Source: an uncultured Oceanospirillaceae bacterium
Lineage (GTDB): Bacteria; Pseudomonadota; Gammaproteobacteria; Pseudomonadales; Oceanobacteraceae
DNA length: 6,271 bases
Direction: 5' to 3'
Assembly (NCBI GenBank): GCA_937974825.1
Contig: CALJVD010000199.1
Coordinates: forward strand, 1-6,271
The notes under the pieces were generated by a model. It saw only the letters and a list, made by a program, of their open reading frames with translations, searched no databases and was not told the DNA's origin. Positions 1 to 5,963 of this stretch are shown one piece after another; positions within the stretch are counted from its first letter, which is position 1, and each line of letters starts with the position of its first letter. Position numbers and translations under genes: made by a program.

Positions 1-61
1 ATAAGCCATTGAATATAAAAGATAAAAATGTCTTGTTTACAATAGAGTGGGAATAATATAG

Positions 62-86
62 AAGCCGCTTTTATAGCGGCTTTTTT
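62..86 (+). terminator. Rho-independent terminator of an upstream gene
   Basis: An 8-bp perfect stem (AAGCCGCT at 62-69 pairs with AGCGGCTT at 75-82) encloses a 5-nt loop and runs into six T residues at 81-86. This is a classic intrinsic terminator on the + strand. It most likely ends a gene left of the window and separates it from pyrD. Bases 1-61 are AT-rich and show no recognisable coding sequence. Confidence 0.88.
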
Positions 87-119
87 GTGGGCTAGCGCAC
101 TACATTTAAACCTGTGCTG

Positions 120-148
120 TGGGTATTAACCATAAACTAGCCTATAAT
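120..148 (+). promoter_or_regulatory. Likely sigma-70 promoter of pyrD
   Basis: A perfect -10 hexamer TATAAT lies at 143-148. The best-placed -35 is TGGGTA at 120-125, with a 17-bp spacer but only three matches to TTGACA. Transcription would start near 155, giving a leader of about 25 nt before the ATG at 180. The perfect -10, the terminator just upstream and the position make a promoter here plausible. The weak -35 suggests modest strength or help from an activator. I saw no alternative-start or hairpin control like that described for enteric pyrD. Confidence 0.55.
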
Positions 149-179
149 AGTTTAGATTTTTTTATTGATGAGAGTAGTT

Positions 180-1205
180 ATGGATTGGTACCGCGTTGGT
201 CGCACACTATTGTTCCAATTGCAGGGTGAAACTGCCCACGAATTCGCCTTAGATATGCTTGGAGCCAGTGAGCGTTTAGGCCTATTAAAATTGATGAGCT
301 CAGAACCCAAGTCACATCCAGTAACTGTGGCGGGTATTGAGTTTCCAAACCCTGTTGGTTTAGCGGCAGGCTTAGATAAAAACGGTGACTATATCGATGC
401 ACTGGCACGATTAGGCTTCGGCTTTATTGAAATTGGTACTGTCACTCCGCGTCCACAGCCAGGCAATCCAAAACCTCGTATCTTCCGTATCCCTGAGCGC
501 AAAGCCATTATTAACCGTATGGGTTTTAACAATAAAGGGGTCGACTACTTAGTTGAGCAAGTAAAGAAAGCTAAGTATAAAGGTGTATTAGGTATCAATA
601 TCGGTAAAAACTTTGATACCGCTGTAGAAGATGCCACATCCGACTATCTTATCTGTCTAGATAAAGTCTATGAGCATGCAACCTACATCACTATCAATAT
701 TTCTTCTCCAAACACTCCAGGGTTACGTACACTGCAGTATGGTGATTCGTTAAAGAATTTATTAGAACCCATTAAGCAGCGCCAATTAGAACTAAGCAAA
801 GAGTTTGGCTATAAGCCGGTATTCGTTAAGATCGCACCTGATATGAACGAAGAAGAAATTGAAACCGTTGCTCAGTGTTTAATTGAGTGTGAAATGGATG
901 GCGTAATAGCAACCAATACCACGTTATCGCGTGATGGTGTGCAAGGCTATCAATACGGCAACGAAGCCGGAGGTTTAAGCGGAGCGCCGGTTAAAGAGCT
1001 GGCTAACGAAACCCTAGGTGTACTAGTAAAAGCACTGGATGGAAAGTTACCCGTCATAGGGGTGGGTGGCATTGTCGAGGGTGATGATGCTGCGAAAAAG
1101 ATAAAACTAGGTGCGCAATTAGTACAAATATATTCAGGCTTTATTTATGAAGGACCTGAGTTAATCGAAGACTGTGTTGAAGAAATTCAAGACTTATACG
1201 ATTAA
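180..1205 (+). CDS. pyrD: Dihydroorotate dehydrogenase (quinone), class 2
   Basis: PyrD oxidises dihydroorotate to orotate in pyrimidine synthesis, using FMN and passing electrons to membrane quinone. The 341-aa product matches the usual class 2 length. Residues 1-40 form the short N-terminal helical part that associates with the membrane in this class. AAGLDKNG (62-69) and IGTVTPRPQPGNPKPR (85-100) are family signatures. NISSPNTPGLR (173-183) carries the catalytic serine, Ser175, rather than the cysteine of class 1 enzymes. ATNTT (244-248), GVGGI (294-298) and VQIYSG (315-320) line the FMN site. I chose ATG 180 because homologues begin close to this point and a GAGAG-like Shine-Dalgarno lies 5 nt before it. 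TTG 165 and ATG 168 are in frame but lack a ribosome-binding site. The gene stands alone, with its own promoter and a shared terminator after it. Confidence 0.97.
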   Translation: MDWYRVGRTLLFQLQGETAHEFALDMLGASERLGLLKLMSSEPKSHPVTVAGIEFPNPVGLAAGLDKNGDYIDALARLGFGFIEIGTVTPRPQPGNPKPRIFRIPERKAIINRMGFNNKGVDYLVEQVKKAKYKGVLGINIGKNFDTAVEDATSDYLICLDKVYEHATYITINISSPNTPGLRTLQYGDSLKNLLEPIKQRQLELSKEFGYKPVFVKIAPDMNEEEIETVAQCLIECEMDGVIATNTTLSRDGVQGYQYGNEAGGLSGAPVKELANETLGVLVKALDGKLPVIGVGGIVEGDDAAKKIKLGAQLVQIYSGFIYEGPELIEDCVEEIQDLYD

Positions 1206-1211
1206 TCAATA

Positions 1212-1237
1212 AAAGCTCTGTAACATTACAGAGCTTT
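1212..1237. terminator. Shared bidirectional terminator between pyrD and rmf
   Basis: A 12-bp perfect inverted repeat (AAAGCTCTGTAA at 1212-1223, TTACAGAGCTTT at 1226-1237) is separated by only 2 nt, so the real hairpin probably has a 4- to 6-nt loop. It lies 6 nt after the pyrD stop and 18 nt beyond the rmf stop. Read on the - strand the stem ends in TTTTATTG, a fair U-tract. On the + strand it ends in only TTT followed by GCC. It probably terminates rmf well and pyrD less efficiently. Confidence 0.85.
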
Positions 1238-1255
1238 GCCTCTTGTTAATAAGTG

Positions 1256-1492
1256 TTAATAGGGGGCAGCCATGGGCGACTTGTTCAATGTAACAGCGAC
1301 CATTTTGTGAATGCCAGAAACGCCGATATAACCATCCCAATGATCGGCTCGTCCGTCCCTCCAACCAGCTAACCAAGCGTCACGTTGTGGGCCGGCAGCA
1401 ATAGGAGCAAGATCTTTAGAGCGGCGTTCAACACCAGCGCGATAACCGCGTGCAAAAGCTCTTTCTTGAAGGTCGCGTTTCTGTTTTTTCAT
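1256..1492 (-). CDS. rmf: Ribosome modulation factor (RMF)
   Basis: RMF is a small basic protein that binds the 30S subunit near the anti-Shine-Dalgarno region in stationary phase or stress and promotes dimerisation of 70S ribosomes into inactive 100S particles. The 78-aa product starts MKKQKRD and keeps the family pattern: ERA (10-12), RGYRAG (15-20), RSKDL (24-28), Pro30, then WLAGWRDGRAD (40-50). Escherichia coli RMF ends soon after this point (55 aa). Here a tail of about 28 residues follows, including WDGYIGVSGIHK (52-63), which resembles the longer Pseudomonas-type protein as I recall it. I chose ATG 1492 because GAGGA sits 8 nt upstream. The in-frame ATG at 1501 directly abuts that GAGG, leaving no room for ribosome binding. 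The gene is divergent from rlmKL and convergent with pyrD. Stationary-phase control is known for the family, but I could not identify a confident promoter. Confidence 0.95.
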   Translation of the reverse strand: MKKQKRDLQERAFARGYRAGVERRSKDLAPIAAGPQRDAWLAGWRDGRADHWDGYIGVSGIHKMVAVTLNKSPMAAPY

Positions 1493-1523
1493 AATTAGCA
1501 TCCTCGCTTTTTATAGATTTGCT

Positions 1524-1555
1524 TGTACTTTTATTCTTAAATGAAATTAAGTACA
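1524..1555 (-). repeat. Inverted repeat in the rmf leader
   Basis: TGTACTT at 1524-1530 is the exact reverse complement of AAGTACA at 1549-1555, with 18 nt between. Inside it, CTTAA (1536-1540) and TTAAG (1547-1551) form a second short inverted repeat that shares bases with the right arm, so the two hairpins could not form together. The repeat lies 32 nt upstream of the rmf start codon. It may be an operator or an mRNA leader fold. The region is AT-rich and short repeats arise by chance, so no function is claimed. Confidence 0.3.
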
Positions 1556-1577
1556 CCACTCTTGTAGCAAACTAATC

Positions 1578-1607
1578 TCGGCAGGGTAACAACTAAAAGC
1601 TTATAAC
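1578..1607 (+). promoter_or_regulatory. Candidate promoter of rlmKL
   Basis: TCGGCA (1578-1583, four of six matches to the -35 consensus) and TATAAC (1602-1607, five of six matches to the -10) are separated by 18 bp. Transcription would begin near 1614, leaving a leader of about 42 nt before the rlmKL start. This is the best candidate I found in the rmf/rlmKL gap. Other AT-rich -10-like boxes nearer the gene (for example TATAGA at 1633) lack a usable -35. Confidence 0.35.
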
Positions 1608-1655
1608 TAAGTAAGTTTTTACAATTAAAAGATATAGATAAATGAGTTTCTCATC

Positions 1656-3806
1656 ATGACTGAACCACAAAATCAAAAAACATTTTCTTGGCTAGCGACA
1701 TGCCCTAAGGGAGTCGAATCTTTATTAGCTGATGAAATCAGAGACTTAGGCGGTGAAGTTGAGAGAGAAACTCACATGGGCGTTCACTGGCAAGGCAGTT
1801 TGAGTCAGGCTTATCGTTTTTGCCTATGGAGTCGCTTAGGTAACCGTTTGCTTTTACCCTTGCATGAAAGTCAGGTAGACAATGTTGAGCAAATGTATGA
1901 AGCGGCTTATTCGGTCAATTGGCCTGAAGTATTTGCGATTAACTCAACATTCAGAATCGACTTTCATGGCAGCAGTAACTTTATAAACAATACTCAGTTT
2001 GGTGCTCAGAAAATTAAAGACGCCATTGTCGACCGTTTTCGTGATGATACGGGCGCACGCCCTAACGTCGATAAGCAAGGCGCAATCCGCATTGAGGCAC
2101 AACTCCGTAAAGGTAATATTTCTTTATACTTTAATTTTAGTGGCGACAGTCTACACAGACGTGGTTATCGATTGCAGCCAGGTAAAGCGCCTTTAAAAGA
2201 GAACTTAGCCGCTGCGATTTTAATTCGTGCCGGCTGGCCAGAACAGGCTAAGGCTGGCAAAAACCTGTTAGATCCTATGTGTGGTTCAGGCACTTTATTG
2301 GTAGAAGCCGGTATGATGGCTGCCGATATTGCACCAGGGCTTAATCGCCAATTGTGGGGTTTTGACGCTTGGCGTGGACACGAAAAAGCATTATGGCTAG
2401 CCGAAGTAGAAGAAGCGAGAGAACGTCGCACCGAAGGGTTAGCGAATATGACGAACCGTTTATACGGTTTTGATATCGATTACGAACAAATTAATGCCGC
2501 TCAGAAAAACGCGTATCGCGCCGGATTATCGGGTCATATTCATCTTGAAAAACGTGATGTTGAACAACTACGCATTAGCCAAGATAGCATTGCTCAAGGT
2601 GGTTTAATTGTTTGTAACCCACCTTATGGTGAGCGTTTAAGTGAACTGCCACAGCTTGCTCCACTTTATGAGCAGTTGCATGACGCCACCATGAAACTGC
2701 CCGAATGGAAGATGGCTATTTTTACCGCCAACACCGATTTAGCCAAAAGCATTCGTCGCCCACTCTTTAAACAGTACAACCTAATGAACGGACCAATAGC
2801 CACTAAGCTGTTGGTCTTTAATGAAGCGGATGAGCGCTCATTGCAGCCACGAGGCACACGTATTCATGGACCGGTAGAAGCGTTTGCCAACCGTCTTAAA
2901 AAGAATATGAAGCAGTTAAGCAAATGGGCAAAACGTGAAAACGTGTCTTGCTACCGCATGTACGATGCCGATATTCCCGAATACGCCGTCGCTGTCGACT
3001 TATACGAAGATTGGCTACACGTGCAAGAGTACGTCCCGCCTAAAACCATCGATGAAGCTGTGTCAGAACGTCGATTGCTCGATATTTTAGCGGTACTGCC
3101 CGAAGTAACCGGCATCTCTGCCGAGCGTATTATCCTTAAGCGTCGTGAGCGTCAGACAGGCAAGCGCCAATATGAAAAGCAAAGCACAGCAGAAGACTTT
3201 TTAACGGTTCGTGAAGGTCAGGTTGAGCTATACGTCAACCTGACCGACTATTTAGATACAGGGCTGTTTTTAGACCATAGACCTACGCGTTTAGAAATTG
3301 CGCAAATGGCCAAAGGTAAGCGCTTCTTAAACTTATTCTGCTATACCGGCACTGCCAGTGTGCATGCGGCCGCGGCGGGCGCTAAGTGTACAAGCATTGA
3401 TATGTCACGCACTTACTTAAACTGGGCGAAAGATAACTTTCGTTTAAATCATCTAACCATCGATGATCATCTGTTTATTCAAGAAGACTGTGTGAAGTGG
3501 TTAGAAGAGGCGAGCACGACCTACGATTTAATCTTTATGGATCCGCCGACATTTTCTAACTCTAAACGTATGGAAGATGTGTTAGATATTCAGCGTGATC
3601 ATACAGAGTTGGTTAAAAACGCCATGCGCTGCTTAAAGAAAAATGGTTTGCTGATTTTCTCTAATAACTTACGTAAGTTTAAATTAGACGAAGAGTTATT
3701 AGCTTTGTTTGATATCGAAGACCGTACCAAACAAAGCATTCCGTTTGATTATGCACGTAGAACCAATATTCACCATTGCTTCCATATTAAACATAAGGCA
3801 GATTAA
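1656..3806 (+). CDS. rlmKL: Fused 23S rRNA methyltransferase RlmKL (m2G2445 and m7G2069)
   Basis: This bifunctional enzyme modifies two guanines of helix 74 in 23S rRNA during 50S assembly: the RlmL half makes m2G2445 and the RlmK half makes m7G2069 (Escherichia coli numbering). At 716 aa it is close to the 702-aa enteric protein. A THUMP RNA-binding domain covers about residues 45-160. The first SAM domain has motif I LLDPMCGSGTLLVEA (204-218) and catalytic NPPYGER (321-327). A linker leads to the second domain, with LNLFCYTGTASVHAA (558-572) and DPPTFSNS (629-636). Both active sites appear intact. The start at ATG 1656 fits the conserved N-terminus (SWLATCPKGVESLLADE, 11-27), although its Shine-Dalgarno is poor: only a GAG 9 nt upstream, inside a small hairpin. 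The stop codon overlaps that of the convergent phospholipase gene. Confidence 0.97.
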   Translation: MTEPQNQKTFSWLATCPKGVESLLADEIRDLGGEVERETHMGVHWQGSLSQAYRFCLWSRLGNRLLLPLHESQVDNVEQMYEAAYSVNWPEVFAINSTFRIDFHGSSNFINNTQFGAQKIKDAIVDRFRDDTGARPNVDKQGAIRIEAQLRKGNISLYFNFSGDSLHRRGYRLQPGKAPLKENLAAAILIRAGWPEQAKAGKNLLDPMCGSGTLLVEAGMMAADIAPGLNRQLWGFDAWRGHEKALWLAEVEEARERRTEGLANMTNRLYGFDIDYEQINAAQKNAYRAGLSGHIHLEKRDVEQLRISQDSIAQGGLIVCNPPYGERLSELPQLAPLYEQLHDATMKLPEWKMAIFTANTDLAKSIRRPLFKQYNLMNGPIATKLLVFNEADERSLQPRGTRIHGPVEAFANRLKKNMKQLSKWAKRENVSCYRMYDADIPEYAVAVDLYEDWLHVQEYVPPKTIDEAVSERRLLDILAVLPEVTGISAERIILKRRERQTGKRQYEKQSTAEDFLTVREGQVELYVNLTDYLDTGLFLDHRPTRLEIAQMAKGKRFLNLFCYTGTASVHAAAAGAKCTSIDMSRTYLNWAKDNFRLNHLTIDDHLFIQEDCVKWLEEASTTYDLIFMDPPTFSNSKRMEDVLDIQRDHTELVKNAMRCLKKNGLLIFSNNLRKFKLDEELLALFDIEDRTKQSIPFDYARRTNIHHCFHIKHKAD

Positions 3807-4942
3807 AGCCGATCAGCGAAGAACTCTTTTACCTCTTTGCTGCGGCTAAGTGCATCATGGTATCCAAGGTCTATTAGCTCTCGGCAGTAGCCCTTGGAAA
3901 ACAATAAGTAACTTAGTAAGCCTGAGCCAGACTGACTGGTATTACCACTGCCGCCTAAGGCTAAACGTAATGCCCAAGGCATTTCTTTTGCGTGCTTACC
4001 GGCGATTTCATCGATTGAAAAGCTTGGCTTAATTTCTAAAATGCCAACGTGCTTTAATTCCATCTCTTCTTTGTTGCGTACTTTCTCAGGAATTTTACTG
4101 ACCGTTCTGTTGATACGGTGTAAACGTGCAACATCCGATTCCATACTATCTAAGAAAGCTGCGTTAAGCATATGACCCATAATACGAGCAGGCGAAGGGT
4201 AAGGCGAAAGAATCTCTTCTTTTTTGATCTTGTTGCTTTCACCGCTGACACCAATCACTAATATTTTTTCAGCGCCTAAGTGTAATGCAGGGCTCAATGG
4301 TGCTTGCTGACGGACGGCACCGTCGGCGTAGTATTCACGATGAATTTTGCGAGCAGGAAAGATCATCGGGATGGCCGAAGATGCTAACAGATGATTCAGC
4401 GTTAAACGGCTACGAATCCCTTTACGACGGGGGCGTTCCCAATTATTAATACTGTAATGGCCTTGGAAGAAACTAATAGATTCCCCCGAACTTAAGCTAG
4501 AGCAGTTAACCGTAATTGCATGCAAATGATTGTTGTCGATGTTTTTTTGAATATTGTCAAAATGAATGGCGTCTTGCAGTAGTTCTGTCAGAGGGGTGTT
4601 GTCTAAGACAGATACAATATCATTTTTAAAACGACGACCAATAATTAAGGTGCGGACTAGGCGAGCTAAAGAATAAGAGACGCCAGGGAAATCGGTACGA
4701 TAGACTTGGTCACACTCAAAGGAGCCCCAGATGCGTTCAAGGTGGCGAACACCAATGCGATAGTTATCGGCAAAAGACGCTAACGCGATACCATTAATGG
4801 CACCTGCCGATGTGCCGGAGATAATATCGTATGGGTTAGGCAGTTTGCTGGGTAAGATTTTATTAATACCTTTGAGAACGCCTACTTGATAAGCAGCACG
4901 AGCACCACCACCAGATAAAATTAGCCCAACCTTGCTATTCAA
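3803..4942 (-). CDS. Patatin-like phospholipase family protein
   Basis: The product is a predicted lipid acyl hydrolase of the patatin family, which uses a Ser-Asp dyad. In its 379 aa, the oxyanion-hole glycine-rich loop is SGGGARAAYQVG (10-21), the nucleophile elbow is GTSAG (43-47, Ser45) and the acid motif is DGA (207-209, Asp207). LLASSAIPMIFPA (185-197) and PLSPALHLGAEKILVIGVSG (215-234) are also typical. I see no signal peptide, so a cytoplasmic or peripheral membrane location is likely; the lipid substrate cannot be read from sequence. The start is TTG 4942: GAGG lies 7 nt upstream, the glycine-rich motif begins soon after, and an in-frame TGA lies just upstream of the Shine-Dalgarno. 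No ATG would serve. The C-terminal 80 residues (about 300-379) are less recognisable. It converges on rlmKL with a 4-bp overlap and is divergent from ribE. Confidence 0.93.
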   Translation of the reverse strand: MNSKVGLILSGGGARAAYQVGVLKGINKILPSKLPNPYDIISGTSAGAINGIALASFADNYRIGVRHLERIWGSFECDQVYRTDFPGVSYSLARLVRTLIIGRRFKNDIVSVLDNTPLTELLQDAIHFDNIQKNIDNNHLHAITVNCSSLSSGESISFFQGHYSINNWERPRRKGIRSRLTLNHLLASSAIPMIFPARKIHREYYADGAVRQQAPLSPALHLGAEKILVIGVSGESNKIKKEEILSPYPSPARIMGHMLNAAFLDSMESDVARLHRINRTVSKIPEKVRNKEEMELKHVGILEIKPSFSIDEIAGKHAKEMPWALRLALGGSGNTSQSGSGLLSYLLFSKGYCRELIDLGYHDALSRSKEVKEFFADRL

Positions 4943-4949
4943 CAGAAAA

Positions 4950-4953
4950 CCTC
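4950..4953 (-). promoter_or_regulatory. Shine-Dalgarno fixing the TTG start of the phospholipase gene
   Basis: On the - strand GAGG lies 7 nt before TTG 4942, an ideal distance. The same GAGG overlaps an out-of-frame ATG (4953-4955) that opens a six-codon ORF (MRFSVE) ending in TAG at 4935-4937, across the TTG start. This decides the start codon and shows why a gene finder that prefers ATG could misplace it. Confidence 0.75.
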
Positions 4954-4987
4954 ATTTCTTATAAGTTCTTATTCGTCTAATGCAGCG

Positions 4988-4993
4988 AGTATA
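4988..4993 (-). promoter_or_regulatory. Candidate -10 box of the phospholipase gene
   Basis: TATACT on the - strand matches the -10 consensus at five of six bases. Transcription would start near 4981, about 39 nt before the TTG start. The nearest -35-like sequence is TTTCCA (5013-5018), with an overlong 19-bp spacer, so the promoter is only tentative. It overlaps the candidate ribE -10 on the other strand. Confidence 0.35.
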
Positions 4994-5002
4994 GTGCATA
5001 AT
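4990..5002 (+). promoter_or_regulatory. Candidate -10 region of ribE
   Basis: Two -10-like hexamers lie here on the + strand: TATAGT (4990-4995) and CATAAT (4997-5002), each matching the consensus at five of six bases. Either would give a leader of about 20-30 nt before ATG 5032. The only -35-like box is a weak TTCTTA at 4966-4971, 18 bp before the first. The whole gap is 89 bp, too short for an FMN riboswitch plus promoter, and none of the conserved RFN sequence is present. Confidence 0.4.
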
Positions 5003-5031
5003 AGGCTCTTTTTGGAAAGCCGGAGTGCAAT

Positions 5032-5658
5032 ATGTTTACTGGTATCGTACAAACTAAATTACCTGTGCATCGTCTCGTGCGTCATGACGACTTTGCGACC
5101 TTTAGTTTTGACTTCTCAAGCGAGCTTTTAGAAGGTTTAAAAATTGGTGCATCTGTGGCTATTAACGGTACATGTTTAACCGTGCGCACCATTGAAAAAA
5201 ATATCGTCAGCTTCGATGCCATTGAGCAAACACTTAAAGTCACTAACTTAGGTGCCTTAGTAGAAGGCAGTATCGTAAACATTGAACGAGCTGCGCGCTT
5301 TGGCGATGAAATTGGTGGCCATGTACTATCAGGCCATATCATGCAACAAGTAATTGTGTTAGATGTTATCGACACTGAGCGCAACAGAGTCGTTTGGCTT
5401 GAGCGACCCACCGTGTTAGTTCCTTTCTTGTTAGACAAAGGCTTTGTTGCTTTAAACGGCTGCAGTTTAACGATTGCAGAGGTTAAAGAAGACCGTTTCT
5501 CTGTTCATCTCATACCAGAAACACGTGATGTCACCACCTTTGGTGAAATTCAAGCAGGCGATAAAATCAACTTAGAAGTTGACTCTCAAACCCAAGCGGT
5601 AGTGGAAACAGTAAAACAATTGCTGTCTGATCCGCAGGTGTTAGCTCAAATTAAGTAA
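5032..5658 (+). CDS. ribE: Riboflavin synthase (alpha subunit)
   Basis: Riboflavin synthase dismutates two 6,7-dimethyl-8-ribityllumazine molecules into riboflavin and a pyrimidinedione, the last step of vitamin B2 synthesis. The 208-aa protein has the two lumazine-binding beta-barrel repeats of the family (about 1-96 and 97-190) plus a C-terminal helix used for trimerisation. Seen directly: MFTGIV at the N-terminus, VAINGTCLTV (42-51, Cys48), VNIERA (82-87), DEIGGHVLSGH (92-102, His97 and His102), DKGFVALNGCSLT (135-147, Lys136, Ser145 and Thr147), HLIPET (159-164) and VDSQTQAVV (183-191, Asp184). These correspond to the substrate-contact residues of the enzyme, so it looks active and is not a lumazine-binding antenna paralogue. 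GGAG lies 6 nt before the ATG. The gene is not in a ribD-ribBA-ribH cluster here; such isolated copies occur in gammaproteobacteria, including Escherichia coli. Confidence 0.97.
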   Translation: MFTGIVQTKLPVHRLVRHDDFATFSFDFSSELLEGLKIGASVAINGTCLTVRTIEKNIVSFDAIEQTLKVTNLGALVEGSIVNIERAARFGDEIGGHVLSGHIMQQVIVLDVIDTERNRVVWLERPTVLVPFLLDKGFVALNGCSLTIAEVKEDRFSVHLIPETRDVTTFGEIQAGDKINLEVDSQTQAVVETVKQLLSDPQVLAQIK

Positions 5659-5688
5659 AAAATATCGGGTTAGAAGAATCTAACCCGA
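5657..5688 (-). terminator. Rho-independent terminator of the glutaredoxin gene
   Basis: A 9-bp perfect stem, TCGGGTTAG (5665-5673) with CTAACCCGA (5680-5688), has a 6-nt loop. On the - strand it is followed by TATTTTTTA, a good U-tract, so it ends the glutaredoxin transcript 10 nt after its stop codon. On the + strand no T-run follows, so it would stop ribE transcription poorly, if at all. Two T-run bases (5657-5658) are also bases of the ribE TAA stop. Confidence 0.88.
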
Positions 5689-5698
5689 AGTCTGTGCA

Positions 5699-5941
5699 TT
5701 AAGCGTTTTGTAAATAACGAATAATATCGGCAGACTCAAACATCCATTGCTCTTTACCACTGTCATCGGTGATTTTTAAGCAGGGAACAGTAGTGCGACC
5801 GGTTGCCTTGGCAAGCTCTTGACGCCATTTAGGATCGGAACGGAGATTTCGTTTTTCTACGTCAACGTTGATGTTAGGTAGCGCCATTAAAACACGAACG
5901 CAGAATGGGCATGACTCTGTGTAGTATAAAGCATATTTCAT
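5699..5941 (-). CDS. Small dithiol glutaredoxin family protein
   Basis: The product is a single thioredoxin-fold domain of 80 aa, the size of minimal bacterial glutaredoxins, probably cytoplasmic. The redox centre CPFC (11-14) follows the first beta strand (MKYALYYTES). TVP (51-53) gives the cis-proline of the glutathione site, and ESADIIRYL (69-77) matches the ES/D-DI glutathione-binding turn. A third cysteine, Cys54, directly follows the cis-proline; TVPCL is recalled from related Pseudomonas proteins and may be a subfamily trait. It probably reduces disulfides or mixed glutathione disulfides; the target is unknown and it is not clearly one of the named grxA-D genes. AGGAG lies 6 nt before ATG 5941. 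It is divergent from the permease gene with a 22-bp gap and converges on ribE. Confidence 0.9.
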   Translation of the reverse strand: MKYALYYTESCPFCVRVLMALPNINVDVEKRNLRSDPKWRQELAKATGRTTVPCLKITDDSGKEQWMFESADIIRYLQNA

Positions 5942-5963
5942 AAGTATCTCCTAAAGGGTTGGT

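Noticed and set aside
33..62. TTGTTT ... TATAGA as a promoter upstream of pyrD
   Set aside because: Any transcript would start at or inside the terminator hairpin at 62-86 and stop at once; the -10 match is poor.
165..182. Earlier in-frame starts for PyrD (TTG 165, ATG 168)
   Set aside because: They have no Shine-Dalgarno and add residues before the conserved N-terminus; ATG 180 has a purine-rich GAGAG at a suitable distance.
2165..2431. Open frame antisense to rlmKL
   Set aside because: It sits over the conserved SAM-binding region of RlmL, with no start signal or recognisable protein; a chance frame.
3807..3847. Imperfect stem (AGCCG-AT-CAGC with GCTG-CGGCT) near the end of the phospholipase gene, as a terminator
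   Set aside because: It has a 2-nt bulge and a 21-nt loop, lies inside the coding region, and has only TTTAA after it on the - strand; too weak to call.
4943..5031. FMN riboswitch before ribE
   Set aside because: The gap is only 89 bp, contains none of the conserved RFN elements, and is taken up by start signals of two divergent genes.
5082..5438. 118-codon open frame antisense to ribE
   Set aside because: It lies wholly within the strongly conserved ribE and its Ser/Thr/Lys-rich translation resembles no family I recognise; a reverse-strand shadow.
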